From: Hormiphora californensis
Lineage: Eukaryota; Ctenophora; Tentaculata; Cydippida; Pleurobrachiidae
Direction of reading: 5' to 3'
Assembly (NCBI GenBank): GCA_020137815.1
Contig: CM035352.1
Location: 6,734,025-6,798,024, forward strand
DNA: 64,000 nt
Below are positions 30,401-39,385 of the stretch, piece after piece (position 1 is the first letter of the stretch; each line of letters opens with the position of its first letter). Made by a program: the position numbers and the translations under genes. A model generated the notes under the pieces. It searched no databases and had not been told where the DNA came from. It worked only from the letters and a program-made list of their open reading frames with translations.

Positions 30401-32199
30401 TTGATAAAAACCTGATTAAGGAACTAATTAAGGAACTAATTACGGAACTAATTACGGAACTAATTACGGAACTAATTAAGGAACTAATTACTGAACTTAT
30501 GTCTAACATTTATGACGATTTATCTTTTTTTTCAATCTATTATCGAGACAAATTTAAAAGGAGTAAATACAATGAAACAACTTCCCAATTCCTTCAACGA
30601 ACACTTTTTTACCACGTAGGAAACAGTAAGCAGTATGCAATTAATGGCCACCAACAAAAGGATTTTAAGCGAATTCGGAACAGAACGAGCAGGTCTCCGC
30701 TGGAGAAAAAGTCACGTGACCACATGTAATAACTAGGGCCACTTTGCCCCATACATGGGCCACTTTACCCCGCGGGCCATTTCACCCCAGCTTACCCTAC
30801 CTTTGGTATAGGACAGCTCACACATTTATCAGCTTTGTTAGCTAGATCATCTGTGTACAAATTCTCGAGGGGGGTTCTCTCACACTGCGTACAACTGATT
30901 ACATTTGTGGACGATGATGCGAACGCAGCTTGATAAAAACCTGATTAGTGATTAAGGAACTAGTTAAGGAAATAATTAAGGAACTAATTACGGAACTAAT
31001 TACGGAATTAATTAAGGAATTAATTAAGGAACTAATTACTGAACTTATGTCTAATATTTAAGACGATTTATCTTTTTTTTGAATTTTCTTATCGAGAAAA
31101 ATTTAAAAGGAGTAAATACTTCAATTAATTGGTTTAAACACACGCTACTCATTCCAGCGACACATGATAAACCCGATCTGACAGGCTGGTCCTAAGTCTA
31201 TCTAAAGTCCTTGTACATATTGGTAAAAAGTTCTCAGTTACAATTTCTTGCCTGATATGGCAAGAAGAGTTAACTTACCATCATCGCATTCAATACACTT
31301 CGGGTTATTATATAATCCATTAGTTCCGTCTGTTGACGAGTAGCCTTTAGCACATGGATACTTTTCTGAAAAATGTCATACCATTATAAAATAGATATCT
31401 CGTGTCTTGCTAGAACCTCTTTCTGTACAAATCTAAACACTAAAGGAGGGTTAGAACATAACAAAATATCTCATGATCTATCATTTGTCAAATCACGATA
31501 TATTCCATTCCAATCCGCTTACCCCACTCCAAGCCGACAATGACGACCTCTGCTAGATCGGCGGTTGCACTGACACTACTGATTAGAACTTTATCCGCTG
31601 CTATACGTTCATCACAGATCCACTCAAAGCTATCCGTGCCCGAGCTGGTCTTCTCAGATGCTTTGCAGTGGACATATTTACCTTCAGCATTACCATTAAG
31701 ATTACTTTTATAAGCATCCCCAACACCCACTGTGTCCCTTAACCTGACCTGTATTCATTTATATCAGATAAAAACTACTGCGAGAGCAGTGAAAATAAAA
31801 CTACATAACTTTACTTTTAATTTTTATCTATTTAGATCGAAACTTGAAAGTTTACATTTGATATGCTTACCTTTTACAATGTCCCCCATAGCGCCACCAA
31901 ATCACAGAGATAGCTCAGCGTTTGGGGGAAATTGTAGTAGCATGTCAAGTTTACCTGCCACCCGGCTATTGAGGTTGAAGAGTCCTTTGCGTAGATAATG
32001 ATCTTGTAGATACCGAACGGTACCCAATCACCAGTTGAGTCTAAAAGGTGAACATCGAACGGTGCCTTATCTTTGCTGGCTGCGGTCTCCAGGTTGAGAT
32101 CATTGAGTGCGGTGATCCCGATGGCAACATCATAAACTTCGACTTGTAGTTCATCATTGCCGTTTTTTATCACAGCAAGATTATCAAAACCCTCCAAAT
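21422..32199 (-). CDS. Cysteine-rich extracellular protein with ephrin-receptor-like (GCC2/GCC3) repeats, partial
   Basis: Exons with matching phases on the minus strand: 31955-32199, 31523-31748, 31279-31365, then one of two alternatives (30801-30928 or 30272-30399), 29914-30061, 22657-22793, 21952-22098 and 21422-21730. The first two encode a Cys-poor beta-rich module (DVAIGITALNDLNLETA, GKYVHCKASEK, VVIVGLEWG) that I cannot name with certainty. The rest is Cys-rich, with repeats such as CPAGEYADTKGATSCSPCPDG and CEAGKISANAGATSCQFC typical of GCC2/GCC3 ephrin-receptor-like modules, implying an extracellular disulphide-bonded protein. The start, signal peptide and C-terminus (perhaps a membrane anchor) are not seen. 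The 29914/22793 intron is 7.1 kb and holds the retroelement. Confidence 0.85.
21805..21905 (+). repeat. Short tandem repeat, 10-bp unit (ACATGATA/ACATGCTA)
   Basis: About nine units of AACATGMTAAC in the intron between the last two Cys-rich exons. Confidence 0.85.
22141..22579. mobile_element. Foldback MITE family C, interrupted by MITE B
   Basis: The ends AGTAGGAGCACTTA (22141) and TAAGCGCTCCTACT (ending 22579) are complements with one mismatch. Further in, AAAAGTCGCGTGCCAC (22356) pairs with GTGGCGCGCGACTTTT (about 22522). A central hairpin near 22395-22500 carries TGACCTTCAAGTTTTC. The left arm contains a complete 180-bp MITE B (22155-22334). Without it the left arm reads AGCACTTAGAC, matching the right arm's complement AGCGCTTAGAC. 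Confidence 0.85.
22155..22334. mobile_element. MITE family B, copy 1 (TTA target duplication)
   Basis: Ends CAGTGCTGCTTGTAGT and ACTACAAGCGACCGTG are inverted. TTA flanks both sides (22152-22154, 22335-22337). The uninterrupted opposite arm of host element C shows a single TTA, confirming the duplication. A 3-bp TWA duplication fits the PIF/Harbinger superfamily. Second copy at 38008-38208. Confidence 0.88.
22800..23246 (+). repeat. G-rich minisatellite, 38-bp unit, left part
   Basis: Unit: GTGTAGAGGTCTGGGATGGG + GTCAGGGGGTTAGGAGTG. About 11-12 copies with scattered substitutions. The array continues after the retroelement at 29148, so both parts were one array before insertion. Confidence 0.97.
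23247..23369 (+). repeat. 5' LTR
   Basis: 123 bp, TGTTGTAACC...CCATAACA, same sequence as the 3' LTR. Unusually short for a metazoan Ty3-type element, although Mag-like elements are known to have very short LTRs. Confidence 0.97.
23371..23385 (+). promoter_or_regulatory. Probable primer-binding site
   Basis: TTGGAGCCTGAGTAC follows the 5' LTR after one base. Ty3-type primer sites begin TGG to pair with a tRNA CCA end. I could not assign the tRNA. Confidence 0.6.
23398..24540 (+). CDS. Gag-like protein with SR-rich region and CCHC knuckle
   Basis: 380 residues from the ATG 28 bp after the LTR. The N-terminal two-thirds are a capsid-like helical region (SFNKGDSFPTHCNRFSEHVE; LRQKAELAYP; VFLRGLNDPEIRRKL). 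Residues about 290-350 are an Arg/Ser-dipeptide tract (RDHSRDRSHSRDRYSNSSRG) just before a zinc knuckle CYNCKGNHYRSNC, spacing C-X2-C-X3-H-X4-C. This packages retroelement RNA and forms the particle. The stop TAG at 24538-24540 lies inside the overlap with the pol frame. Confidence 0.93.
   Translation: MSEDYKSKLEAFISNHPALKDEIEALVQPPNPNLEQDSVNAIASALNSFSFANQLPSFNKGDSFPTHCNRFSEHVEISQTPPTQQFALFLTSIKCDQTYALVRHANILEDVKLDHVQFLKRLKDIIYGEQRFSLRNSLLDCTQKSSETVSEYVFRLRQKAELAYPTDQGLANDSCLMVFLRGLNDPEIRRKLNENSSITVFTDAVREARNLERVAKQFNPNSTATSSDAEATGSILKSEVRFSKSSHSKLSKRKVTPFNSDNSDSDQDSHFSYKGRHSSRLPRRSYSQRSYHRHNRRIPSRSPGRYRSSYSSRSNRYRDHSRDRSHSRDRYSNSSRGSRSRDRSSSRDRIECYNCKGNHYRSNCPNTSSRKRNSDYQHFY
24522..26282 (+). 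CDS. Pol part 1: protease and truncated reverse transcriptase
   Basis: The frame opens at 24522, overlapping gag by 19 nt in the -1 frame, with no ATG near its start; expression as a Gag-Pol frameshift fusion is likely, a T5 run at 24531-24535 being a candidate slip site. Protease: FLIDTGAHVSLV with the catalytic DTG, and FLLGMDLI. Reverse transcriptase: FVVDARSLN, SLDFVSSFTQI, FTYNGKRYMFNRM and the catalytic YIDD (LYIDDLLV), then KFLGLQIS. The chain stops at TAA 26280-26282 where the RT connection, RNase H and zinc-finger histidines are absent. The usual PFGL-type motif after the palm is replaced by IQGQSSSSAEF. Confidence 0.93.
   Translation, partial: LPTFLLERGDDTPNPNSLRSSEFSINLGNNHSRPLRREILLNGYCCGHPVNFLIDTGAHVSLVATRIVHILGLSTQIRPSSKLITGLGKRIIPMRGEIDLPTDIGKSRRTERFIVSDHIDTDFLLGMDLIQSYEMTIDIPNRLVKLPDQDIPTTYKPSSINTRTKIKLCKTITIPANCSKFVRGSFPLTSTSRDKHFSKPHPRDREGIIEPFYNLTSKCNLLVTGTLSYSKGNKVHVHCINPTENDVTIYKNQLVAFFNPVDNSQAEEVRSLKQFTGKEDWYDSSCDIPRLPTACSMEDTIENGKWKDTNDLLNQLKINELNHVPELYREQLRELICEYSHIFARNPNDLGCASFYESQLHLKRDFIPKWVPSRPVGHRIKPFLDKEITNLSESGQISPCKYSLWNSAVFMVPKNSSGSTSWRFVVDARSLNSQCIQDNYELPRINNIFDRLSEHNILSSLDFVSSFTQIGLEKESRHLTAFTYNGKRYMFNRMIQGQSSSSAEFSRAMALLFNKVPFKALILYIDDLLVCSNTYPDHLRRLKFVFDRLTFANLKLSPKKTKLFQQEVKFLGLQISKDGISVDPDK
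26283..28064 (+). CDS. Pol part 2: integrase with long repetitive tail
   Basis: Same frame as part 1, separated from it only by the TAA. It begins in the remnant of the integrase zinc finger (CVTCQ), then the core with Asp in QIDHLE, Asp in QSDQGSGFE and Glu in GKVES; the last two are 35 residues apart, so the DD35E triad is intact. A GPY/F-like module follows (WTGPHKVLKKINDYNYVINF). The C-terminal ~270 residues are Ser/Thr/Pro-rich and basic, with three 24-residue repeats (27401-27616) of type SYHRATNTTPTDVNSSGVNT. The first ATG is at 26433, but this is not an independent gene start. Confidence 0.92.
   Translation, partial: EHFYKIRQEVKLYVSACVTCQRSKATNRPLKAPLKPIIYSSFNSCIQIDHLEPSKTRTPRGHVALLTIVDMYSSYLVCVPVRSTSAEHTIRAIMKHWISKFGVPNRIQSDQGSGFESNLFKEVCKVFGIQKLHSTPWKSSTQGKVESCHRRINTCFRAILANKDYHRYDEYIDWIVFTLNCMRSNRTGYSPNFLLFGQEARTPRDLFLPDNQEHNPGDYDTAAYKMYSHVRDTTRRVREKINKHIQYMSTNYDKKVRGPFFEEGMLCMLLINVPNHKYSQKWTGPHKVLKKINDYNYVINFDGKEKLVSITKMKHYVSNKYSRTSSFDNSLPKPSNHPNTTGRRRSTSYASSTEDDFLLDPLPPNTRRSPRLSSYHRATNTTPTDVNSSGVNTDTETSYHRASNTTPIDVSSSGVNTDTETSYHSATNTIPTDVSSTGVNTDAESVIDTEPEVLNSNVPAAAQEETATPQRDVTITNPTTPSTPFHTPTTTTPKIPPLAKRRKSRTQSESDITGSAGAVKSSYNLRPRPEKPQPAPKPKTTGVSRNPSTKSMPEKRKLTGQSTAQTSSGYDTRSKSSKLQEKMRSVFSPTKKK
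27401..27616 (+). repeat. 72-bp tandem repeat (x3) in the integrase tail
   Basis: Three exact-length 72-bp units keep the frame; they differ mostly by substitutions (many at third positions). Confidence 0.95.
28065..29013 (+). other. Retroelement 3' non-coding region
   Basis: About 950 bp, AT-rich (TTAATTAATTAAAAAATTAA around 28550), no ORF of note. There is no envelope-like gene. Confidence 0.85.
29014..29022 (+). promoter_or_regulatory. Probable polypurine tract
   Basis: GAGAGAGGA lies two bases before the 3' LTR, where plus-strand priming is expected. Short, but in the right place. Confidence 0.6.
29025..29147 (+). repeat. 3' LTR
   Basis: 123 bp, identical to the 5' LTR by direct reading; followed by the target duplication TGGT and then resumption of the 38-bp array. 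Confidence 0.97.
29148..29868 (+). repeat. G-rich minisatellite, 38-bp unit, right part
   Basis: About 19 copies of the unit at 22800. Each copy has three runs of three to five G (GGGATGGGGTCAGGGGG), so the plus strand has strong G-quadruplex potential throughout. It ends about 45 bp from the splice donor of the exon at 29914-30061. Confidence 0.97.
30272..30399 (-). CDS. Alternative Cys-rich exon, copy 1
   Basis: 128 nt, acceptor TTATCAAG, donor GTACGTAT; reads VISCTQCERTPLENLYTDN...CVSCPIPK. It differs from 30801-30928 at only two bases, both changing the amino acid (Glu/Ala and Asn/Asp). Entry is phase 1 and exit phase 0, so using both copies in series would shift the frame and meet a stop. 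Confidence 0.8.
30405..30495 (+). repeat. 12-bp tandem repeat (GGAACTAATTAA)
   Basis: Seven units; repeated again at 30955-31045 as part of the segmental tandem duplication (about 30272-30580 and 30801-31113) that also copied the exon. Confidence 0.85.
30801..30928 (-). CDS. Alternative Cys-rich exon, copy 2
   Basis: The 5'-most copy in gene order; donor is GTAGGGTA (weaker than the GTACGTAT of copy 1). Same phases as copy 1. The donor change lies in sequence shared with the CCCC-motif repeat at 30737-30790, which separates the two copies. Confidence 0.8.
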
Positions 32200-32870
32200 C
32201 TGAAAAAGGGTTTCATTACAGCTGGGACTGCAGCAGATGAGATGAGATATTTTCATGCAAGATGATACACAATAAATTCAATGAAGAGAAAAGAGATGCC
32301 CGTGTAAATACCCGGGTTCTTTTTTGTAAGTTGGTAACGGACATTTAATATAGCTAAACTATTCTCGTTCTAACTAAAGGCGAATTTTAATGCATCTTTA
32401 GTTTAAAACAATTTAATTCAAGAAGTCGAGGATCAAGAGTCGGCATTTTTAAATATTGCATATAAAGGATACAATTAGTATTTCATAGAGTATCATAACC
32501 ATAGTAACACCAAACAATTGTCGCCATCGTTTCGTTTAACACTATGCCACACACCACCAAATAGCATCGTTCAACCTAGGTGAGGGACTAGACGTCAAGT
32601 ATCAAAATCATGATAATAAAAAGAACTTATACAGAGCAATATATTTGACAATGTTCTACCGAATTATCAGAAAGGTATATTCTAAGGGGAAAACTCTCAC
32701 ACGAACAAAACTGGGTAAAAAAACATGTAAAATAGGGAAATTTTATGAATTCAGTTGAACCTCTATGATAGAGTCTATCTGGTAAATCGGGGGCCGACCA
32801 AATAATAAACTACAATGTTGATAGTCGATTTACCAGGAGAGAGCTCAATCGATACAATTACGAACCGAGA
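32200..32870. other. AT-rich sequence 5' of the Cys-rich exons
   Basis: Probably an intron or 5' flank of the Cys-rich gene; I find no further exon with matching phase 2. Confidence 0.4.
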
Positions 32871-32878
32871 GCAGCAAA

Positions 32879-32963
32879 CAAATTAAAACAAGTTGGTTTT
32901 ACCAAACAAATGTTTCGATCCATTCGAAACATTTGTTTGGTAAAACCAACTTGTTTTAATTTG
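32879..32963. repeat. Perfect palindrome, 40-bp arms, 5-nt loop
   Basis: Arms 32879-32918 and 32924-32963 match base for base; the loop is TCCAT. Low divergence implies recent origin or active maintenance. Confidence 0.97.
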
Positions 32964-33312
32964 CAAATAATAAACTATTAAGAAGCAGCGAAGCAGGCCG
33001 GCTAGGATAAATCCAGTGCCGGGGGTGCTGATATCCCTTTCAATAACGTTCAGTCACGGTCCTTCCGGTACAGATTTCTCTGCAGCGTAGCCAGGCGCCA
33101 CCCCACAACATACGCACTCGTGTTGCTTTCGGGTCTCTCAAGAGAGCCCCTACCAATCATAGCTTGGTGGACTAAACTATTATGAAACAAATAAAGATGA
33201 TATTAACCATGTCAAAGACATAGCGAGTTTTAATGACTTGATTCTGCTTTTATAAATGATCGATCCAAATTTTGCTGAAAATTTTAAGAAAAGGATACAA
33301 TCCGAAAGAAGA

Positions 33313-33402
33313 TTTGGTAACGAAATTACCCCTGCCTAACGGGTACGCTAGTTAACGTGCCTTACTACCGCGATGCCTACGAGGGGTAATTTCGTTACCA
33401 AA
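33313..33402. mobile_element. Short MITE with TTTGGTAACGAAATTACCCC ends
   Basis: Inverted 21-bp ends enclose about 48 bp; the same end motif is found at 3205-3225 inside another element. Confidence 0.8.
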
Positions 33403-33629
33403 AAGATGATGTTCTATCTTTATCTATTAATCTACAGAGTGCCTGGGCGTGATTTCAATTCAAGGGGCTGCTGAGAAATCATGTTGTGAGGATACTGCTG
33501 CTGGAGAGAAGTGTTGAGATTGAGCTCCTGCCTAGTAGTGTTATAAGGAAAAAGAACACAGCGCGTTGGTGAGGTGCGGTTGGTGGGGATCACGTGTCCC
33601 CATTATCAGACCACGTGACAGTTTGGTGG

Positions 33630-34310
<681 letters not shown>

Positions 34311-34982
34311 GCACATTTTACCCTGTTTGGCCAATATTAATCTGTCAGAGCATTGGCCTGACAGATATTAATTGTAAAAACCCCAGCTTGGTGCAGTACA
34401 CTGCTGTCACATGTATTAGGTGGTAATTCGGAACAGTGGACAACTCAGTATAAGTAAATACAGCTAACACGTCCCACACGCAGCCTGTCAGGCCAATGCT
34501 CTGACAGCACGCAGCCGGAACGAGAAATATCACCAACTTTGGAAATTTGATTAAATTGGTAGATTTTCAAAAAATGAAAATAGATCAGTTGTTACGAGAT
34601 GGTTGACATATTCCCAGTCTGTCAGCTCTCACCCCGGGCCGAAGGACAGACGGTGTAGGACAGACTGCGCAGCAACCGATATCGATCTCACATACAGGCC
34701 TCCGCCCCGTTATTGATTTAAGAGCAAACTTTTTCAAAGACATGGCTGCAAGCAACTACTGAACCAATTTGCATCTCGTTTGTTGCTCCTGGCAGATAAT
34801 TGTCTATAGTTTTACGGAAAATACCCGCGAGTATCAGCATTTGAGGAATAGTGGGTCAAAATTGACGCTAAATATGAGCAATTCTTTAAAGACCTGGCTG
34901 CAAGCTCCTACTCGGTCCTGGGACAATCTGCGGGTAGTGGGTACTGGGTGAATCGTCTTGGCCTCGTGAGCATGGGAAAATG

Positions 34983-36072
34983 GGGGGGGTTCAACCTAAA
35001 AATTTCCATTTCCATTTGCCAAAATCTGGGTATCGATGGAAATTTTTAGAAATTTTTAGAATTTTTTAGAAATTTTTAGAAGTTTTTAGTACTAAAAATT
35101 TCCAAAAATTTCTAAAAATTTCCAAAAATTTCCATTAATTTCCAAAAATTTCTAAAAATTTCTAAAAATTTCCAAAAATTTCCATTGACCAAGAAAAGAA
35201 AAATTAACAAAAACATGAAAATATACAAACACAGTTGTCGCAGAACTGGTTCTTTTCATTACCCCTTGTGAGCACTGAGTATCAATAAATCATTTAATAA
35301 TACAGTCGGACCCCGATTTAGGGACACCCTCGGGGGAAAGGCTCTTGTCCACTAAATCGGGGTGTCCACTAAATCGGGGTCAAATAAGGTTAATTTCCTA
35401 TATCGGGGAAAAAAAATCCTGTCCCTAAATCGGGGTGCCACTAAATCGGGGGCCCCTAAATCGGGGTCCAACTGTATGTAGGTCAAAAACATCGAGATCA
35501 TATATTTTTTGGCAATCCGTACAATTTCTTCAGAAATCATAGATTCATTGGCCAACTAAGGGCGTCTCGAAAACTTATTGAAAAGTAAGTTACCAAATAG
35601 CACCAGATACTTTACATTCCTACGGACGGAATGCCTAATACCGTAGTAGATCGGGTTTCTTAGCATACAATATAGAAACTTTAAACTCTTTTTAAGCTAA
35701 ATCACTGTAGATCATGGATGTAGCGTGTATAACTAACTTACTGTCGAAAACATGCAAAGATTACCTGTCATTAGCTTGGAATTGAGTTACCGACAAACTT
35801 CTAAAAATTTCTGAAAATTTCTAAAGATTTCTAAAGATTTCTAAAAATTTCTAAAAATTTCCATTAATTTCCATTTACTAAAAACTTCCAAAAATTTCCA
35901 TTGTCCATAAATTTCTAAAAATTTCTAAAAATTTCTAAAAATTTCCAAAAAATTCTAAAAATTTCCAAAAATTTCCAAAAAATTCTAAAAATTTCTAAAA
36001 ATTTCCAATATAAAATTTCCATTTGCCAAAAAAGTGGGTATCAATGGAAATTTTTAGGGTTGAACCCCCCCC
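34983..36072. mobile_element. AAATTTCTAAAAATTTCC-rich foldback element with nested MITE P
   Basis: The ends GGGGGGGTTCAACCTAAAAA (34983) and the complement of it (TTTTTAGGGTTGAACCCCCC, about 36050-36069) are inverted. Both ends are followed inward by arrays of AATTTCTAAAAATTTCCAAA (35040-35190; 35800-36010). A copy of MITE P (35303-35474, TA on both sides) is nested inside. The unique centre (35480-35790) has no convincing ORF. Confidence 0.8.
35303..35474. mobile_element. Pogo/Tc1-like MITE (family P), copy 2
   Basis: CAGTCGGACCCCGATTTAGG to CTAAATCGGGGTCCAACTG, flanked by TA; nested inside the element at 34983-36072. Confidence 0.88.
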
Positions 36073-36419
36073 CGAAAATATCCGCCGATTCATCACGATG
36101 CGAAATGAGGCGATAATTGACGTTTGAGTAGTGCTAGGTCATCTTAAAAGGTCTAAAAACACGGTCTGTCGCGCACGATTTGTTGAAAACGTGCTTTACA
36201 TGGTGTGCACGTGAGTTCTTGCTGGCAGGAGCCTATTCTTCGCGGAGCGAGAATAGGTTGCAATGGAGCCAAGATTTCCGAGAGACATACTCTATAATAG
36301 ACGTATTATCTACGTACTATAAGCGTATTAAAGACGTATTAACGAAAGACGTATAGTAGTGAAAAGATGGAAGAAAGTACAGGAAATTGGGCGAGACGTC
36401 TAGCTCTGTCCCCTAGTTA

Positions 36420-36830
36420 CATGTCACGTGTTACAGACGCTGCTATTCTTGGACAGACGCGTGTAGAAAAACAATGAAAAGGGTTAGGGAAAATCGTGGC
36501 GAGAGCTCTCTCCAGCTCTCCTTGCTTGTGTACTCTACCTCCCTCTAACTCTTTTCAAATCTAATGTCTATTCTTAAACACAAGTCTTGGGCATTATCAC
36601 TATCAGAAAGAAAAGGGAGAGACATGGAGCGGGAGGAGGGTGAAAAAATGGAGGGATTTTGAGAAACTGATCTCTCTCTATATAATAGGCTCGCCTTATG
36701 AGCTAATATAAATTGATTAGTTGTAATAAGATTTGAGGATGCAGCCATAGACGGAGATAGTTGGATAAGTTTTATGAATGTTTATGAACGTTTATGAATA
36801 GGTCTATTCTGAGTACAATGGCACTGGGAA
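36420..36830. repeat. Diverged direct duplicate, copy 2
   Basis: Second copy of 33630-34310; about two-thirds of its length because it lacks the CT expansion and some internal sequence. Confidence 0.8.
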
Positions 36831-37043
36831 ACTCTTGTTTCCCCGGTTTTGCCAATGTGTATTGTAGAAGCAACATGCTGAGAACGTGTGTGTGTCGTGT
36901 GTCGTGTACCTCCCGTACTTCCACCCACTTGCTGTCGATGGGGAGCAGCGTTCCCTTGATATCACAGCTCTCTCCTCTAGGCTACCAACACACATGGCTA
37001 GCACGAGCGCCGTGCTCGATCCCCAGGTCCGGCCCCACCAAGG

Positions 37044-37166
37044 TAAAGTGCGTTTCAAACGACTTGACCTGAGATTCCTGGAAATTCAGGATTTCCCCTT
37101 TGTAAATACACGCGCAATGCGCCAAATTCCAAGAATTACGGGTCAAGTCGCTTGAAACGGACTTTA
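37044..37166. mobile_element. Small MITE with TAAAGTGCG-type ends
   Basis: TAAAGTGCGTTTCAAACGAC and its near-complement ending CGGACTTTA, 123 bp. Ends resemble MITE family A (TAAAGTCGG...CCGACTTTA), so they may share a transposase. Confidence 0.8.
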
Positions 37167-37479
37167 GCACCGGGTTTCCCCGGCGCCCCCCTAGTGGTAC
37201 CCTTCCATTGGAAGATACGAGTCGACAGACGAGAACTGCTTCAATGAAGAGTCTGAAGGTCAACACCAACAGCAGGCGCACCAGTACTACTGTACCAGTC
37301 TTACGGTACTGGGTTCCCCAGAATAGGTTAATTGCCGAACGATGGCACACGTTCATCATCACCACGATGAGGCACCATTTGTGCACTACCACCTGCCTGT
37401 TTCCAGGCTTGTACCTCTAGTCGGGGTACAGTGGTAGGGTTCGGTCCATCGAGACGTCATAGCAGCTATGATCGAGTCG

Positions 37480-37920
37480 ACCCATGTGGCGCTGTTCTTA
37501 TGTTCTGCCGATCTAGCTGTGGGGGGCCAGTCCAAAGGCTAGTGGTTTGGTTTAAGATTGTGCTTTTACTAGTTGCGGATTTGCTTCTGCCGTGATGGTT
37601 TCTGCAGACCCTACCTGATGAGATCAGGGCTTTGCGAGTATGCTCTGTTAAACTACCTTGTGTATTGAGTCGTTTTGGTGGTAGCGTTGCTGAGAACGTG
37701 GTATATTTGTCTTTATGCATTGTATGCCGAATCTAATTTTGTAAACTTGTAAACTAACTAGAGAGCCCATCAAGTAGGCCCCCTGTCGAGTGTATCCAGT
37801 CATCGGGGGTCGGTCTGGGTATCTCTTCAGCCATTTACCAAGAAGGACTGTGATTGAGGCTAGGTCTTCCACAGTCTTCACGTTACATGGTAGGGTGTTC
37901 CAACGTCAGGCCGCTCTATA
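37480..37920 (-). pseudogene. Possible non-LTR retrotransposon (CR1/jockey-like) 3' fragment
   Basis: The minus strand reads VKTVEDLASITVLLGKWLKR...DRPPMTGYT, preceded in another frame by a degraded VIERP..GTP stretch. This resembles the terminal segment after the reverse transcriptase of CR1/jockey-type ORF2 proteins. It is short and frameshifted. Identification is by pattern only. Confidence 0.45.
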
Positions 37921-38007
37921 ACACGCGAACCAATTGTGGTAATTCGTTGCAATAGAGACTTGTGTGGTGGTGGGGGACGCTTAATTCATTTCAATTCCGG
38001 GTGGTAA

Positions 38008-38208
38008 CAGTGCTGCTTGTAGTGAGAATACGGTGTCTGAATAATACGGTATTTGACCATTACGGTTTCTGAAATACATATGTATTTGAAATACATATAT
38101 ATTTCGGTGTCACGTGTTGTCAATCTGGCGCTCTTATTGGTCCCGTCTTACCGTTTTTCACTGATACCGTGTTGAACCGATACTGTATTCTCACTACAAG
38201 CACCCATG
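38008..38208. mobile_element. MITE family B, copy 2 (TAA target duplication)
   Basis: CAGTGCTGCTTGTAGT to ACTACAAGCACCCATG, 201 bp, flanked by TAA on both sides (38005-38007, 38209-38211). Shares internal GTGTCA..GTGTT...GGCGCTCTTATTGGTC with copy 1. Confidence 0.85.
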
Positions 38209-38214
38209 TAAAAA

Positions 38215-38800
38215 GTGTGTGACTTTACTGCTAAAAACTATTCGCATACCTCAGGCCGTAAATAGTAGATATCTTGGAGTTTGGACGCGTGTGGCGTTAA
38301 AAAAGCGAGCCGGAAATCCTGAAAAGCGAAATAATTAATAATTAATTAAAAACTTCTGTTGTTTTTAATTTGTATAAATAATTAATTAAAAATGTTTTTA
38401 ATGAAGCTGCACTGATTAGAACAACGCGCGCAACAGTCCGGTGATGCTGCGCGCATGAAAGCAGTGTATAAATGGAACGTACGGGCCTTACGTTAATGAT
38501 TAATCACCCGTTGTATTTTGGCTGTTTGATAGGTTTTAAACTCGTGTTTGCGTCTTATCAGGGATCCGTAATCCGCAGCCTAAGGGTAAGGGTTGCTTAT
38601 AGAGTCCAGCGTCCGCCTTGGGCCGGGTTTAGATATGGCCGGGTCTGTTACTGTTAGCACGCGTCCTATCTATCCTGTCTGGCGCCGCGACCCATCTGAG
38701 CACACTGAGAATCAAATTGGGGTCTGGCGCCGCCAGACAGTATCTATCCACCTTTGATTACGGTACAACTCTCCGGAGAGAACACACATTTAATTGGTGG
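38215..38800. other. Non-coding stretch downstream of RERE
   Basis: Contains an AT-rich inverted motif (AATAATTAATTAAAAA, 38330-38395) and two copies of TCTGGCGCCGC (38680, 38723). No gene seen. Confidence 0.4.
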
Positions 38801-38895
38801 GGGTGGCCCGTGGAAACCGCAATTATCATTTTTATAACAGCACAACAACTCAGCAAATAACAAACAAAACGTTACCCAATCCATCCTCTTTCTCC

Positions 38896-39058
<163 letters not shown>

Positions 39059-39385
39059 GTAACAAATAAAACGTTACCCAATCCCTCAGCTCCTCTCTCT
39101 CGATCTCTCTCTCTGTAACAAACAACATATGCCTCCTCTCTCTGTAACTAACTCCCAGTTTTTCATTATAACCGTGATCCCACTTGTTATGTTCTAACCC
39201 TCCCTTTACATTTGTAAAGGGGCCCGAAATACACAGTCTAGCCAGGCAAGCTCCCACATGATACACACTTCATATATTTTACACGAGAGGGAGAGAGAGA
39301 GTTCATATCTGTTTCAGCACACAGTCACTCTCCGGAGCCCGGATAATAAATTGACCACTAATTAATTGGCCCTTCCCCAGGAAGG

